Assembly (NCBI GenBank): GCA_025058435.1
Contig: JANXEM010000008.1
Location: 1 to 28,770, forward strand
Reading direction: 5' to 3'
Origin: Candidatus Caldarchaeum sp.
GTDB taxonomy: Archaea > Thermoproteota > Nitrososphaeria_A > Caldarchaeales > Caldarchaeaceae
DNA length: 28,770 bases
Shown here: positions 7,535 through 15,595 of the stretch, one piece after another
How positions within the stretch are numbered: the stretch's first letter is position 1
How the letters are laid out: each line of letters opens with the position of its first letter
Position numbers and translations under genes: made by a program
Notes under the pieces: model-generated
What the model was told of the DNA's origin: nothing
The model's database searches: none
Seen by the model: the letters and a program-made list of their open reading frames with translations, nothing else

Positions 7535-8419
7535 ATGAAATATTTCGCGATAAAGACGACCGTGGGGCAGGAAAGGTCGGTGGCCAACGTTTTGGAGGCC
7601 CGGTTTCACGGCATATTTCTCGACTATGTCGGCGACGTGAAAAGCACGTTTACGGTTACGGATAAGACTCAAGCGGCGCTGATATTTACGGCGCCCAAAT
7701 CGACTTCCTTCGAAAAAGCCGCGGTCTACGTGGCGAAAAAAGGAGAGCCGACCGAGCCTCTTCACGCAAAAATAACCGAATTCAGCGACGAAACAGGTTT
7801 TTCGGATGTGATTCTCGGCGAAGGCGTCTACGACCCTTTGCTCCTCAAAACCGAAGGATGGGCTGAAATATCTTTCCGCAACCCCGTCAAAATCAAGCGG
7901 GGGGCGAAATACGCTGTAACGTTTTTCAAGACCATCGAAGAGGACGCTGGTTACGAATTGTTCTGCGGCGAAAACAAAACCGAAGACATCGTCTTCAAAA
8001 CATATGAAATGGCTGAATGGAAAGATTCAAAGTTTATTTCGTTCTTCAGGTTTTTGGAAAAGCCGTTGATTGCGTCTATCGCGATTTTGCCTTCGCTGAA
8101 GGGCTACGTTTTCGTCGAAGCCTTCTCCAAAGAAGTTATCGCCGATGCTTTGCAGAACATCCGACACGTCAAGGCGAGGCCGCCGATGCCCGTCAAACTC
8201 GATACCATCAGCCCACACCTCATCGAAAAACCTTTGATAGAAGTGCTCGAGCCAGGCCAGCTCGTCGAAATCGTGGCGGGGCCCCTCAAAGGAATTGCCG
8301 GGAAAGTTATAAGGGTCGAAAAATCGCGGCGTGAAGTCACGCTCGAGCTGAGGGAGGCCGCGTTCCAGCTCCCTATTTCGGTCTCCATCGACGCCGTCCG
8401 TCCAGTCGAAAAAACCTGA
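7535..8419 (+). CDS. spt5: Transcription elongation factor Spt5 with a large domain inserted in the NGN domain
   Basis: Spt5/NusG binds RNA polymerase over the DNA cleft and keeps it processive. In archaea it has an NGN and a KOW domain and is usually about 150 residues. This one has 294. Residues 1-23 (KYFAIKTTVGQERSVANVL) are the first strand and helix of NGN. The domain resumes at about residue 179 with SIAILPSLKGYVFVEAFS and runs to about 232. The KOW domain (about 238-285, LEPGQLVEIVAGPLKGIAG) is normal. The ~150 residues between are an insertion rich in beta strands. The gene order secE-spt5-L11 confirms identity. The start is uncertain: the TTG at 7520 fits the promoter best, while the ATG at 7535 fits the family alignment. 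GGTGA precedes the ATG by one base, too close for an ordinary ribosome binding site. Confidence 0.9.
   Translation: MKYFAIKTTVGQERSVANVLEARFHGIFLDYVGDVKSTFTVTDKTQAALIFTAPKSTSFEKAAVYVAKKGEPTEPLHAKITEFSDETGFSDVILGEGVYDPLLLKTEGWAEISFRNPVKIKRGAKYAVTFFKTIEEDAGYELFCGENKTEDIVFKTYEMAEWKDSKFISFFRFLEKPLIASIAILPSLKGYVFVEAFSKEVIADALQNIRHVKARPPMPVKLDTISPHLIEKPLIEVLEPGQLVEIVAGPLKGIAGKVIRVEKSRREVTLELREAAFQLPISVSIDAVRPVEKT
7604..8068 (+). other. Beta-sandwich-like domain inserted in Spt5
   Basis: This marks the coding segment for Spt5 residues about 24-178. The pattern is SFEKAAVYVAKKGEPTEPLH, then GWAEISFRNPVKIKRGAKY and a closing IVFKTYEM. That resembles the jelly-roll domains seen in secreted or cell-surface proteins, where a strand ending in a Gly-x-Pro turn, a Trp-x-x-F strand and a G-x-x-Y strand alternate. 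No catalytic motif is visible. The fold assignment is inference. The boundaries come from where the flanking sequence again matches the NGN domain. Confidence 0.6.
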
Positions 8420-8455
8420 CCGACCGCCGTGTATTCCCGCAGTACAGGTTTATGA

Positions 8456-8971
8456 ATGACCGTTGTCGAAACGGTTTCAGACATGGGGGAAAAGACGTTT
8501 CGGTTTCTCGTCGAAGGCGGGAAAGTTACGGCGGGGCCTCCGTTAGGGCCGGCTCTCGGCCCCCTCGGGCTCAACGTCCTCGCCGTCGCGGAAGAAGCCA
8601 ACAAACTGACCAAAGAATTCAGCGGCATGCGGGTTCCCATCGAAATAACCGTCGACACCGACACAAAGAAATTCACGGTCAAAGTCGGCACCCCAAGCAC
8701 TTCGGCCCTTCTCGCAAGCGCCGCAGGAGTGCAGAAAGGCAGTGGAACAGCCGGCAAAGATTTCGTCGGCGACCTCAAGTTCTCCGACGTGATTAGGCTG
8801 GCTGAAACCAAGCGAGCTGACATGCGTTCAAAAACTCTCAAAGCCGCTGTCAAGGAAATAATCGGTTCATGCGTCAGCATGGGGATAAAGGTCGATGGGA
8901 TGAACCCCAAAGAAGTCGTGAAGCTCCTTGACCAAGGCAAGTATGATGATTTGTTGGGTGAGGCGAAATGA
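8456..8971 (+). CDS. rpl11: Large ribosomal subunit protein uL11
   Basis: uL11 binds 23S rRNA at the GTPase-associated centre together with the L10-L12 stalk. The 171-residue protein has the N-terminal domain with the hallmark VEGGKVTAGPPLGPALGPLG (about residues 19-38). The C-terminal rRNA-binding domain follows (KTLKAAVKEIIGSCVSMGI, then NPKEVVKLL). The length fits archaeal members. The ATG at 8456 is taken, although an ATG at 8483 (MGEKTFRF) would match the usual family start more closely. The stop overlaps the L1 start by 4 bp (ATGA), so the two are translationally coupled. It follows spt5 after 36 bp. Confidence 0.97.
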   Translation: MTVVETVSDMGEKTFRFLVEGGKVTAGPPLGPALGPLGLNVLAVAEEANKLTKEFSGMRVPIEITVDTDTKKFTVKVGTPSTSALLASAAGVQKGSGTAGKDFVGDLKFSDVIRLAETKRADMRSKTLKAAVKEIIGSCVSMGIKVDGMNPKEVVKLLDQGKYDDLLGEAK

Positions 8972-9627
8972 TGCGGGCGGCACTTACTAAGCTTGTCGAA
9001 GCGGTAAAGAAGGCGAAGGAGAACAAGATGAATTCCAAATTCAAGCAGTCGGTCGAGATGGTGATAAACATCACGGGCGTCGACCTTTCGAAGCCGCAGA
9101 ACAGGTTCGCCGAAGTCGTCGAACTGCCTAATGACCTCGGCAGGAAGAGACGGAAAATCCTCGTCATCGCTTCGGGAAACCTCGCTTTGGAGGCGGGGAG
9201 AACCGAAGGAGTTTCGCGGGTGGTTCAGAGGGAGGAGCTTGAAGCCCTCGTCGGAAGGAAGAAGGATGCGAAAAAGATCGCGGCGCAGTATGATTTTGTG
9301 CTCGTCGAGCCGTCGTTGATGGCTTTGGCAGCGAGGGCTCTCGGCGCTGCGCTTGGCTCTCGGGGGAAAACTCCTACACCCATCCCGCCCGGTTCAGACA
9401 TCCAGAAGCTGGTCAAAAGATACAGCAACAGCGTACAAATAACTTTGCGCAAGTCGCCGCAGGTCGAATGTCTGATAGGCGTCGAAGAAGACCCCGACAA
9501 CAAAATCGCCGAAAACGCCGAAACCGTATTGAGCCGGGTCGTCGAAAAGCTTGAAAAGAAACAGCGGAACATCGCCAGCGTTTACCTGAAAACTACGCGT
9601 GGGAAGCCAGTTAAGTTGGAGTTGTGA
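8968..9627 (+). CDS. rpl1: Large ribosomal subunit protein uL1
   Basis: uL1 forms the L1 stalk that moves with exit-site tRNA. In archaea it can also repress its own operon by binding the mRNA. The 219-residue protein shows the family segments SKFKQSVEMVINITGVDL, the mid-domain YDFVLVEPSLMALAARALG, the loop LGSRGKTPTPIPPG and the C-terminal strand ASVYLKTTRGKPVKLEL. Domain I is split around domain II, as usual. The ATGA overlap with uL11 and the 58-bp gap to uL10 place it in the middle of the ribosomal stalk operon. Whether an L1-binding mRNA element exists was not resolved by eye. Confidence 0.97.
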   Translation: MMRAALTKLVEAVKKAKENKMNSKFKQSVEMVINITGVDLSKPQNRFAEVVELPNDLGRKRRKILVIASGNLALEAGRTEGVSRVVQREELEALVGRKKDAKKIAAQYDFVLVEPSLMALAARALGAALGSRGKTPTPIPPGSDIQKLVKRYSNSVQITLRKSPQVECLIGVEEDPDNKIAENAETVLSRVVEKLEKKQRNIASVYLKTTRGKPVKLEL

Positions 9628-9662
9628 AAAGATATGTTCTTAAGTGGCCGCGGCTTCTTGGC

Positions 9663-9669
9663 AGGAGGT
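9663..9669 (+). promoter_or_regulatory. Shine-Dalgarno-like AGGAGGT upstream of L10
   Basis: A perfect anti-16S match lies 16 bp before the ATG at 9686, which is longer than usual spacing. It also falls inside a possible N-terminal extension that would start with the GTG at 9644. Confidence 0.4.
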
Positions 9670-9685
9670 CTGGAGTGCTGATTTT

Positions 9686-10549
9686 ATGGCGGTCCAAGCT
9701 GTGACGCGGCCGAACATCGCGAAAAAGTCGAAGCTCGTCGATGAAGTAGCCAGCCTCATCAAGAAATACGGTGTGGTGGCGGTCTTCGACCTCACCGGCA
9801 CGAGGGCCAACACGATACATGAAATGAGGAAGAAGCTCCGAGGCCTTTGCGAAATCAGGGTTCTCAAGAAAACCCTGTTCATCAAGGCTTGCCGCCTCGT
9901 CGGCAACCCGGAGCTGGAGAAACTCGTGGAAGACGTGAAAACACCGGTCGGGTTCATGTTCAGCGGAATCAACAGCTTCAAGCTCGCCCTCACTTTGGAG
10001 AAGAACAAAGTCCCGATGCATGCGAAAGCTGGTGAAAAAGCCGACTTCGAAGTCTGGGTTCCGGAAACCAACACAGGCCTTCCGCCGGGCCCCATCCTCA
10101 GCGACTTCGGCAAACTGAAAATTCCCACACGTATCGAAGGAGGTCAGGTTTGGATAGCCAAGGACACGATGGTGGCGAAGAAGGGCGACGAAATTTCCCA
10201 GCTTTTGGCAAGCCTGCTCGTCAAGCTTGACATAAAAGCCGTGATGCGTGGAGTAAACCTTCTCAAGGCCTACGAAGACGGTGTGATACTCAAGGCCGAA
10301 GACCTCGTCATAGACCCGGCCAAAACATCTGAGGAAATCGCGGCGGCCGCGTCCATCGCCTACGGCTTCGCGGTCAACATCTCATACATCTCAAAAGAAA
10401 CGGTGCCGGCTCTGCTGGCGAAGGCCCTCCTACAAGCCAGAGCTCTGTCTATGGAAGCCGGATACTACACCGTCGAAACCGTTCCGGCGATGATAGCGAA
10501 AGCACAGGCCGAATACACGGCGTTAGCGAAGGCCGCTGGACTGTCTTAG
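9686..10549 (+). CDS. rpl10: Large ribosomal subunit protein uL10 (P0 stalk base), short C-terminus
   Basis: uL10 anchors the L12 dimers of the ribosomal stalk and binds 23S rRNA next to L11. The 287-residue protein has the RNA-binding domain (about 1-105, with KKSKLVDEVASLIKKYGVVA and RVLKKTLFIKA). The archaeal/eukaryotic insertion domain follows (GLPPGPILSDFGKL and related). A helical L12-binding spine closes the protein (KETVPALLAKALLQARALS, then VPAMIAKAQAEYTALAKAAG). It ends there, without the acidic Lys/Glu linker and conserved tail that archaeal P0 proteins usually carry. The ATG at 9686 aligns with the family. A GTG at 9644 would add 14 untypical residues. The 3' end overlaps the convergent alaS by 27 bp, and L12 is about 5 kb away. 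Confidence 0.94.
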   Translation: MAVQAVTRPNIAKKSKLVDEVASLIKKYGVVAVFDLTGTRANTIHEMRKKLRGLCEIRVLKKTLFIKACRLVGNPELEKLVEDVKTPVGFMFSGINSFKLALTLEKNKVPMHAKAGEKADFEVWVPETNTGLPPGPILSDFGKLKIPTRIEGGQVWIAKDTMVAKKGDEISQLLASLLVKLDIKAVMRGVNLLKAYEDGVILKAEDLVIDPAKTSEEIAAAASIAYGFAVNISYISKETVPALLAKALLQARALSMEAGYYTVETVPAMIAKAQAEYTALAKAAGLS

Positions 10550-13252
10550 AAGTTGCTCAAGCTCGGGAATGACCGAAACAAGCCGGTCTCGGGGAGCCGC
10601 TCCCCTGCCGAGTGAATCGCTTCCTCCGCCGCCCCCACCGGCCAAAGTCAACAGTTTTTTGACGACTTCACCAGCCCTGACGCCCAACGCCACGGCCTTT
10701 TCGTTGACGACGCAGACGGCTTTAGCCGAAGGAGAACCCGCGTAAACAAACGCCACCGACGGCTTCTCCGTCTTGACCGTTTCAGCCGCGAGCATGGTCA
10801 GATAATCATAATCGTCGTAATCTTCTTCCGAAACGTAGAGCAAAACCTTGTCGACGGGCAGGGCGATGCTCCGAATTTCAGCGGCCTTATACACCACGAT
10901 TTTTTCAAGAAACTTTTTCAAAGTTTTCCGCAGAGTTTTAACTTCTTCGTCAAGCTCTTCAACCCTCCCAACGACTTCATCCAAGGGCGTACGCACCTTT
11001 TCCGCGACCGTCGTCATCAAAGCCTCTATTTCTTGATACCTTTGGAGCGCGGCAGGCCCAGCCGTGAAAACAATCCTTTCAACACCGTCCTGAATTCTTT
11101 CCGAAGAAACTATCTTTATCAACCCGATGTCTTCCGTGTTTTCGCAGTGAATCCCGCCGCATGCTTCAGCGTCCCAGCCCGGGATTTCGACGACCCTTAT
11201 GGTTCCCAACGGAACTTCGCCGCCTTGGTAAAGCCCGAACCCGTAAATTTCCTCGGCCTCGTTGCGGTCCATCCAAGAGATGCGGACGGGTATCCTTCTC
11301 GCTACGATTTTGTTGGCCAAGTTCTCGATGACGCGTATCTGTTCGGCGGTCAGCCTTTTGTGATGGTAGATGTCGAGCCTACCTTTTTCAGGCTCCTTCC
11401 TCGCACCGGCCTGCCACGCATGCTTTCCCAAAACCCTTCTCACAGCCCCCAGCAGAACATGCGTAGCTGTGTGATGCCGGACCGTGGCCAGCCTCTTCTC
11501 CACGTCAACATATCCTTCAACCTCTTCACCGACTTGGGGAAGCTTTCCATCAACACGATGCAAAATAACGTCACCCACGATCTTCGTATCCACGACGTTG
11601 CAGGCCTCTCCGCCGAAGACGATGGTTCCGGTGTCTCCTACCGCACCCCCGCTTTCAGGATAGAACAAGGTTGAGTCGAGGATGACGTTGTTGTCTTCGA
11701 CCCCGAGAACCTTTGCTCTGAAGCTGTAGGTCGTCGGATGTTCGTAAAAGAGCTTGACGGTGGGAGGATATTTCGAGGCTTCTACCGCCTGCTTTTCCTC
11801 GGCCGCCGCCGGTTTTTCACGGAGATGACGAGATGCTACGAGCTCGTAAAAGTTTTCGGGAATTTCAACCGCGACCCCGTGTTTCGCCGCAACATCTGCC
11901 ACGATGTCGGGTGTTATCCCTTGGTCGTCGTAGTATTGGATGAGCCGCTCGACGGTTATCTGCTTGGCGCTTTTGATTTCTCTGGAGACTGCCTCTGTTC
12001 CACGTTTGATGGTTTCCTTGAATTTGTCGACCTCATGGCTGATTATTTCCAACACTTCGTCGCGCATCTCGCCGAGGTGGGGGAAGTCCTGTCGCCAGAA
12101 GTTGATCTGCAGGTCGACGAGGTCGAGAAGCTTTCCTTCGGCCTCAAGCGACATGAGTAGGCGGTAGGCCCTTCTTATCAGCAGTCGGGCGAGGTATCCG
12201 GTTTTGACGTTGCTGGGCACGACTCCTTCCGCCACTATGAAGGCGATGGCTTTGCTGTAGTCGAGTGCCCCGTAGACTTTTTCGTAGGGTTTAATCAACT
12301 CGTTGACGGTCTGGAGGTCTATGCCGGACATGTTCGCCACTCTTCTTCTCAGCTCTTCGACGGTCGTGTCCGCTTTGGGGACGACGAGGCCCGTGTATTT
12401 TGCGTAGCGGGTTAGAAGTTCTTCCGGCGGCCTGTTGACTGGAATCAGCTCCCTTACCTTCGCGAGCAAGCTACCGTATATTGCGTCGAAGGCGCTGGGA
12501 GTCTGCTGTGTGAACCATGCGATTCTTTCGATGCCGTATCCCGTGTCAACGGTCTTTATCGGTGTTTCGACACGGCCTCCGTCAAGAGTTTTGAACTGCA
12601 TGAAGACAAGCGTGGCAAGCTCGAGGCCACCGGCTATTACTTCAAGGCACGGGCCTTCGTTGCCGCCGCCGGCCCACCAAGACTCCTTGTAGACCAGCTC
12701 GTGCGGGGGGACGCCGATGGTTTTGGTCATGAATTCGTGGCAGTATTCGGTTGTTTCGCTTTTCCAGTAGATTTTCTTGTCGGGATAGTTGAAAGCATGA
12801 TGTCCCCCCATTTCGAAAACCGTGAGATGACGGCCGAAGGTCAGCCCGATTTTGTCGAGGTCGACGAGCCTCGCACAAGGCTGGCTGATGACGAGGGGGT
12901 TGGCCGGCGGAGGAGCTATACCATTCGTCACCCAAGGCTGGAAATCAACAATCGAAGCATCAGTCAGATACAGGTCGGTGCGCCACCGCGCCACAATCGG
13001 GTACGGCCTTATCGGGGTATGGCCTTTTTCGGCGAAAAAATCGATAAACGCTTTCCGCGCCTCCTTCACCGACAAAACGACCGATGACAGCTTCTTTTCA
13101 TGGAAGCTGTATTCTACGCAAGGTGATTCGCCGCAGTTATCCCTTTCAGAATCAAGCGTCCAGAAAAATTCACCGCATACCTTGCACTGGTTCCTAAAGA
13201 AGGAGTTGGACAGGAAGAAGTCGAGCCGGTATTCGTTTGGGTCGTAGGGCAT
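10523..13252 (-). CDS. alaS: Alanyl-tRNA synthetase, archaeal type
   Basis: AlaRS charges tRNA-Ala by recognising the G3:U70 pair. The 909-residue protein has the archaeal N-terminal extension with a cysteine cluster (CKVCG, then NCGESPC, residues about 22-46). The class II catalytic domain follows (RPYPIVARWRTDLYLTDAS, then FEMGGHHAFNY and DTGYGIERIAWF). A helical tRNA-recognition domain is next, then the editing domain with HHTATH and the CGGIHC zinc ligands. The protein ends in the C-Ala domain with a glycine-rich loop (LAGGGGGGSDSLGRG). All key motifs are present and the length is normal for archaea. The ATG start at 13252 is followed by the family N-terminus. The nearest well-placed TATA element is at 13288-13298. 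The gene converges on L10 with a 27-bp overlap. Confidence 0.97.
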   Translation of the reverse strand: MPYDPNEYRLDFFLSNSFFRNQCKVCGEFFWTLDSERDNCGESPCVEYSFHEKKLSSVVLSVKEARKAFIDFFAEKGHTPIRPYPIVARWRTDLYLTDASIVDFQPWVTNGIAPPPANPLVISQPCARLVDLDKIGLTFGRHLTVFEMGGHHAFNYPDKKIYWKSETTEYCHEFMTKTIGVPPHELVYKESWWAGGGNEGPCLEVIAGGLELATLVFMQFKTLDGGRVETPIKTVDTGYGIERIAWFTQQTPSAFDAIYGSLLAKVRELIPVNRPPEELLTRYAKYTGLVVPKADTTVEELRRRVANMSGIDLQTVNELIKPYEKVYGALDYSKAIAFIVAEGVVPSNVKTGYLARLLIRRAYRLLMSLEAEGKLLDLVDLQINFWRQDFPHLGEMRDEVLEIISHEVDKFKETIKRGTEAVSREIKSAKQITVERLIQYYDDQGITPDIVADVAAKHGVAVEIPENFYELVASRHLREKPAAAEEKQAVEASKYPPTVKLFYEHPTTYSFRAKVLGVEDNNVILDSTLFYPESGGAVGDTGTIVFGGEACNVVDTKIVGDVILHRVDGKLPQVGEEVEGYVDVEKRLATVRHHTATHVLLGAVRRVLGKHAWQAGARKEPEKGRLDIYHHKRLTAEQIRVIENLANKIVARRIPVRISWMDRNEAEEIYGFGLYQGGEVPLGTIRVVEIPGWDAEACGGIHCENTEDIGLIKIVSSERIQDGVERIVFTAGPAALQRYQEIEALMTTVAEKVRTPLDEVVGRVEELDEEVKTLRKTLKKFLEKIVVYKAAEIRSIALPVDKVLLYVSEEDYDDYDYLTMLAAETVKTEKPSVAFVYAGSPSAKAVCVVNEKAVALGVRAGEVVKKLLTLAGGGGGGSDSLGRGAAPRDRLVSVIPELEQLLRQSSGLR

Positions 13253-13287
13253 GATTTCGGCACCGGATATATTCAGGTTAACCCATG

Positions 13288-13298
13288 TTTAAATATAA
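13288..13298 (-). promoter_or_regulatory. Likely TATA element of alaS
   Basis: The minus strand reads TTATATTTAAA about 40 bp upstream of the ATG, which would give a leader of about 15 bases. A second A/T element (13266-13273) is too near the start for leaderless use. Confidence 0.45.
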
Positions 13299-13302
13299 AC
13301 CA

Positions 13303-14817
13303 TTAGTGTGGCGAAACGTTTCTCGAATTTCGGATGGAGACGTAGTAGACCGCCATAGAAAGACACAGCACATATGCCAATAGAAACGGCGGAAGCATCG
13401 TCGGCGGGTTTTTGACAACGGGTTCAAAAAGTCTTGCAACCAAGACCGGAAGGGAGAGGATCTGCGAGCCCAGTAGCGGAACGACGACCAGAAAAACGGA
13501 GGTCATGGAAAAAGGTGACGGCATTTTCCTGACAGAAGTGGACATCAAGAGGGCGAAGAAGGAGCCGAAGACCGATGAGGAGATTAGAAGCAGGAAATCG
13601 AGGTAAACGATGGGGACAGGCCCACTGAACAGATGTACCGCTGTTAACAAACCCGCTGAGAAAACTAACGAGACTATGACGTAGGCCGTCAGAAGCGAGA
13701 TCACGTAGGTTTTGATTTTGTGAACGGATAGCTGATACAGCCAGATGTTGTTTCTTTCTGAAAGAACCCAGTTGATGGACAGTAGGGCGGGAATTAACGG
13801 CGTGTACAGGGTTATGATGGTGATGTAGGATGCTTCGATTGTCGCCGTGACCGCGAGGGCTTGGGGAAGGAATGAGTTTACGTAAACGAGGAGGAGGAGG
13901 ACGAAAGCTGTTATCCAAAGGCTTCCGTCCCTCAGGAAACGTGTCATGTGTATCTTAAGTGTCAGGGCCAGCGGGCCGTCGTCGGCTCCGATTCCGAAAT
14001 ATCGGGATAGGCCTTTCGGTGTTTTGACTATGTTGAAGATTTTCTTAGGAGGCTCCGTGAGAACATGAGTAAGCACTGGAGCGAGGCCCATGTACTGGAT
14101 TTTACCAGCCATCAGAGCATAGGCGGTGGCGAGAGAACCCATGAACAACGCTCCTCCGGCTGAATTCCATCCACCGACCAGAAGGCCGAGCACGAGGTTG
14201 GCTGGAAGACTTGCCTGCTTCAACCCGGGAAACCATCCAAGAAACGTGTCCAAAAGAGGAAGAAGAACCGAAACTATCAACGCCCAACCCACCGCCATCA
14301 CGTATTTCCTATCGAGCCAGTTTCTCGCCATCCCGAGGATATGGCCCAACAGAATGGCTGAAACGATACTGGCCTCAAGCAGGGGTAGCATTTGGACAAG
14401 GTTGGCTACATGTCTTGGAAAGGTCAGAAGCGTCACCATCACAGCTGAAGCTGGCATCGCAAACAGGTTGAGGAAGATGAACTGGAAGAGAAAATCCGAC
14501 AGAAGAAAAGTCCTCGGCTTGACCGTCGAAGTGAAAATATATTCCACTTCGTAGTTGATGGCGGTTATGCCGCCTTTCATCCCGAGGAAAATTCCGACGG
14601 CGAGGATGCTGGAAACAGTCAAGGGCTTCAAAGCTATGACGAAATCATCGAGCAAAGCGCCGACGGCGACTCCGTAAAAGCGGAGAGCGATCGAAACAAA
14701 CCCGACGACGAAAAGCCAGAGGAAGTAGAACAAAACCGGCGAAAGCTTGCCGAAAAACGTCTTTCCAGAAGCGCCGACATAATGCTTCACCTTGACGCGG
14801 AAAATTTCAACTATCAA
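13303..14817 (-). CDS. ABC transporter permease, polytopic membrane protein
   Basis: This 504-residue, strongly hydrophobic protein has roughly 11-13 predicted membrane segments by eye. Examples are VLFYFLWLFVVGFVSIAL near the start and FLLAYVLCLSMAVYYV near the end. It shows no soluble domain. Its TTG start overlaps the 3' end of the ABC ATPase gene by 11 bp, so it should be the membrane partner of that ATPase in an ABC-2-like complex. The sequence does not show what is moved, or whether it is an exporter or a tension-driven membrane machine. The ends of the protein and the even spacing of helices suggest two six-helix halves in one chain, but this is not certain. I recognise no specific named family. 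Confidence 0.75.
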   Translation of the reverse strand: MIVEIFRVKVKHYVGASGKTFFGKLSPVLFYFLWLFVVGFVSIALRFYGVAVGALLDDFVIALKPLTVSSILAVGIFLGMKGGITAINYEVEYIFTSTVKPRTFLLSDFLFQFIFLNLFAMPASAVMVTLLTFPRHVANLVQMLPLLEASIVSAILLGHILGMARNWLDRKYVMAVGWALIVSVLLPLLDTFLGWFPGLKQASLPANLVLGLLVGGWNSAGGALFMGSLATAYALMAGKIQYMGLAPVLTHVLTEPPKKIFNIVKTPKGLSRYFGIGADDGPLALTLKIHMTRFLRDGSLWITAFVLLLLVYVNSFLPQALAVTATIEASYITIITLYTPLIPALLSINWVLSERNNIWLYQLSVHKIKTYVISLLTAYVIVSLVFSAGLLTAVHLFSGPVPIVYLDFLLLISSSVFGSFFALLMSTSVRKMPSPFSMTSVFLVVVPLLGSQILSLPVLVARLFEPVVKNPPTMLPPFLLAYVLCLSMAVYYVSIRNSRNVSPH

Positions 14818-15556
14818 TTTTTCTCATCCGTCTCCGAGAAACCATTTCGATGAATATTTCTTCGAGACTTTTTCCTCCGTTGTATCGTTTCAGCTCGTAG
14901 AGCGGAGATGACTGCAAAAGCGTTCCTTCCGCTATGACTGATGCGTAGTTGCATATTTTTTCAGCGGAGTCGAGGAGATGGGTCGAAATTAAAACCGCTC
15001 CACCGCGTTCGACGGTGATGTTGATGAAGTCTTTCGTCGTTTTCTGTGCTTCGGGGTCGAGGCCGTTGAAAGGCTCGTCCATTATCAAGATCGGCGGCTC
15101 GCCGACGAGAGAAGCCGACACCGCAACCCTCTGCCGCACACCCTTGGACAACTCGTAAATCAAACGGTCGGAAACATCCATTAAACCAAACGCATCCATC
15201 AGATGGGAAACATCGCGACGAACCTTATCGGCATCCAACCCCTTCAACTTCGCGGAAAAAATCAAAAACTCTTCCACCGTCAAATATTCGGGCAGAGAAG
15301 GGTTTTCGGGAAGATAGCCGACTATTCTTTTGTAAGAGTCTGTTTTGGCGATTTCTTCGCCGGCGATTTTCACTGTTCCACGGTCGGGCCTCAGCAAGCC
15401 AACGATACATCGGAGGGTTGTCGTTTTGCCGGAACCGTTGGGCCCCAACAATCCGTGAATTTGCCCCGGTTCGAGCCGGAAAGAAATTCCTCTAACCGCC
15501 CGTATCTTTCCGAAGCTTTTCCAGAGGTCGCTGACTTCAACCAGCCACGTCGCCAT
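14807..15556 (-). CDS. ABC transporter ATP-binding protein
   Basis: This 249-residue nucleotide-binding subunit powers the membrane protein encoded next to it. It has Walker A (GPNGSGKTT, about residues 38-46) and a Q-loop region (GYLPENPSLPEYLTVEE). The signature motif is modified (ELSKGVRQR instead of LSGGQ). Walker B and the catalytic Glu (ILIMDEPFNGLDP) and the H-loop (LISTHLLDSAEKI) follow. The order and the SKGxRQR signature are typical of ABC-2 exporter ATPases of the CcmA/NatA type. The ATG at 15556 is chosen. The codon before it is an in-frame TTG. The A/T tract at 15581-15590 sits about 29 bp upstream, which fits leaderless transcription. It overlaps the permease gene by 11 bp. Confidence 0.93.
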   Translation of the reverse strand: MATWLVEVSDLWKSFGKIRAVRGISFRLEPGQIHGLLGPNGSGKTTTLRCIVGLLRPDRGTVKIAGEEIAKTDSYKRIVGYLPENPSLPEYLTVEEFLIFSAKLKGLDADKVRRDVSHLMDAFGLMDVSDRLIYELSKGVRQRVAVSASLVGEPPILIMDEPFNGLDPEAQKTTKDFINITVERGGAVLISTHLLDSAEKICNYASVIAEGTLLQSSPLYELKRYNGGKSLEEIFIEMVSRRRMRKIDS

Positions 15557-15580
15557 CAATCAAATAAAGTTGGAAGGGTT

Positions 15581-15590
15581 AAAAAATTTT
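15581..15590 (-). promoter_or_regulatory. A/T tract: L12 terminator and ABC ATPase TATA element in one
   Basis: The minus strand reads AAAATTTTTT. It lies just downstream of the L12 stop (15596), where it can act as an oligo-T terminator, and about 29 bp upstream of the ABC ATPase ATG, where it can act as a TATA element. Confidence 0.55.
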
Positions 15591-15595
15591 TGAAT

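Noticed and set aside
8104..8940. Minus-strand open frame of 278 codons opposite spt5 and L11
   Set aside because: It has Ser/Thr/Pro-rich, low-complexity composition typical of an antisense shadow, and the plus strand holds two certain genes.
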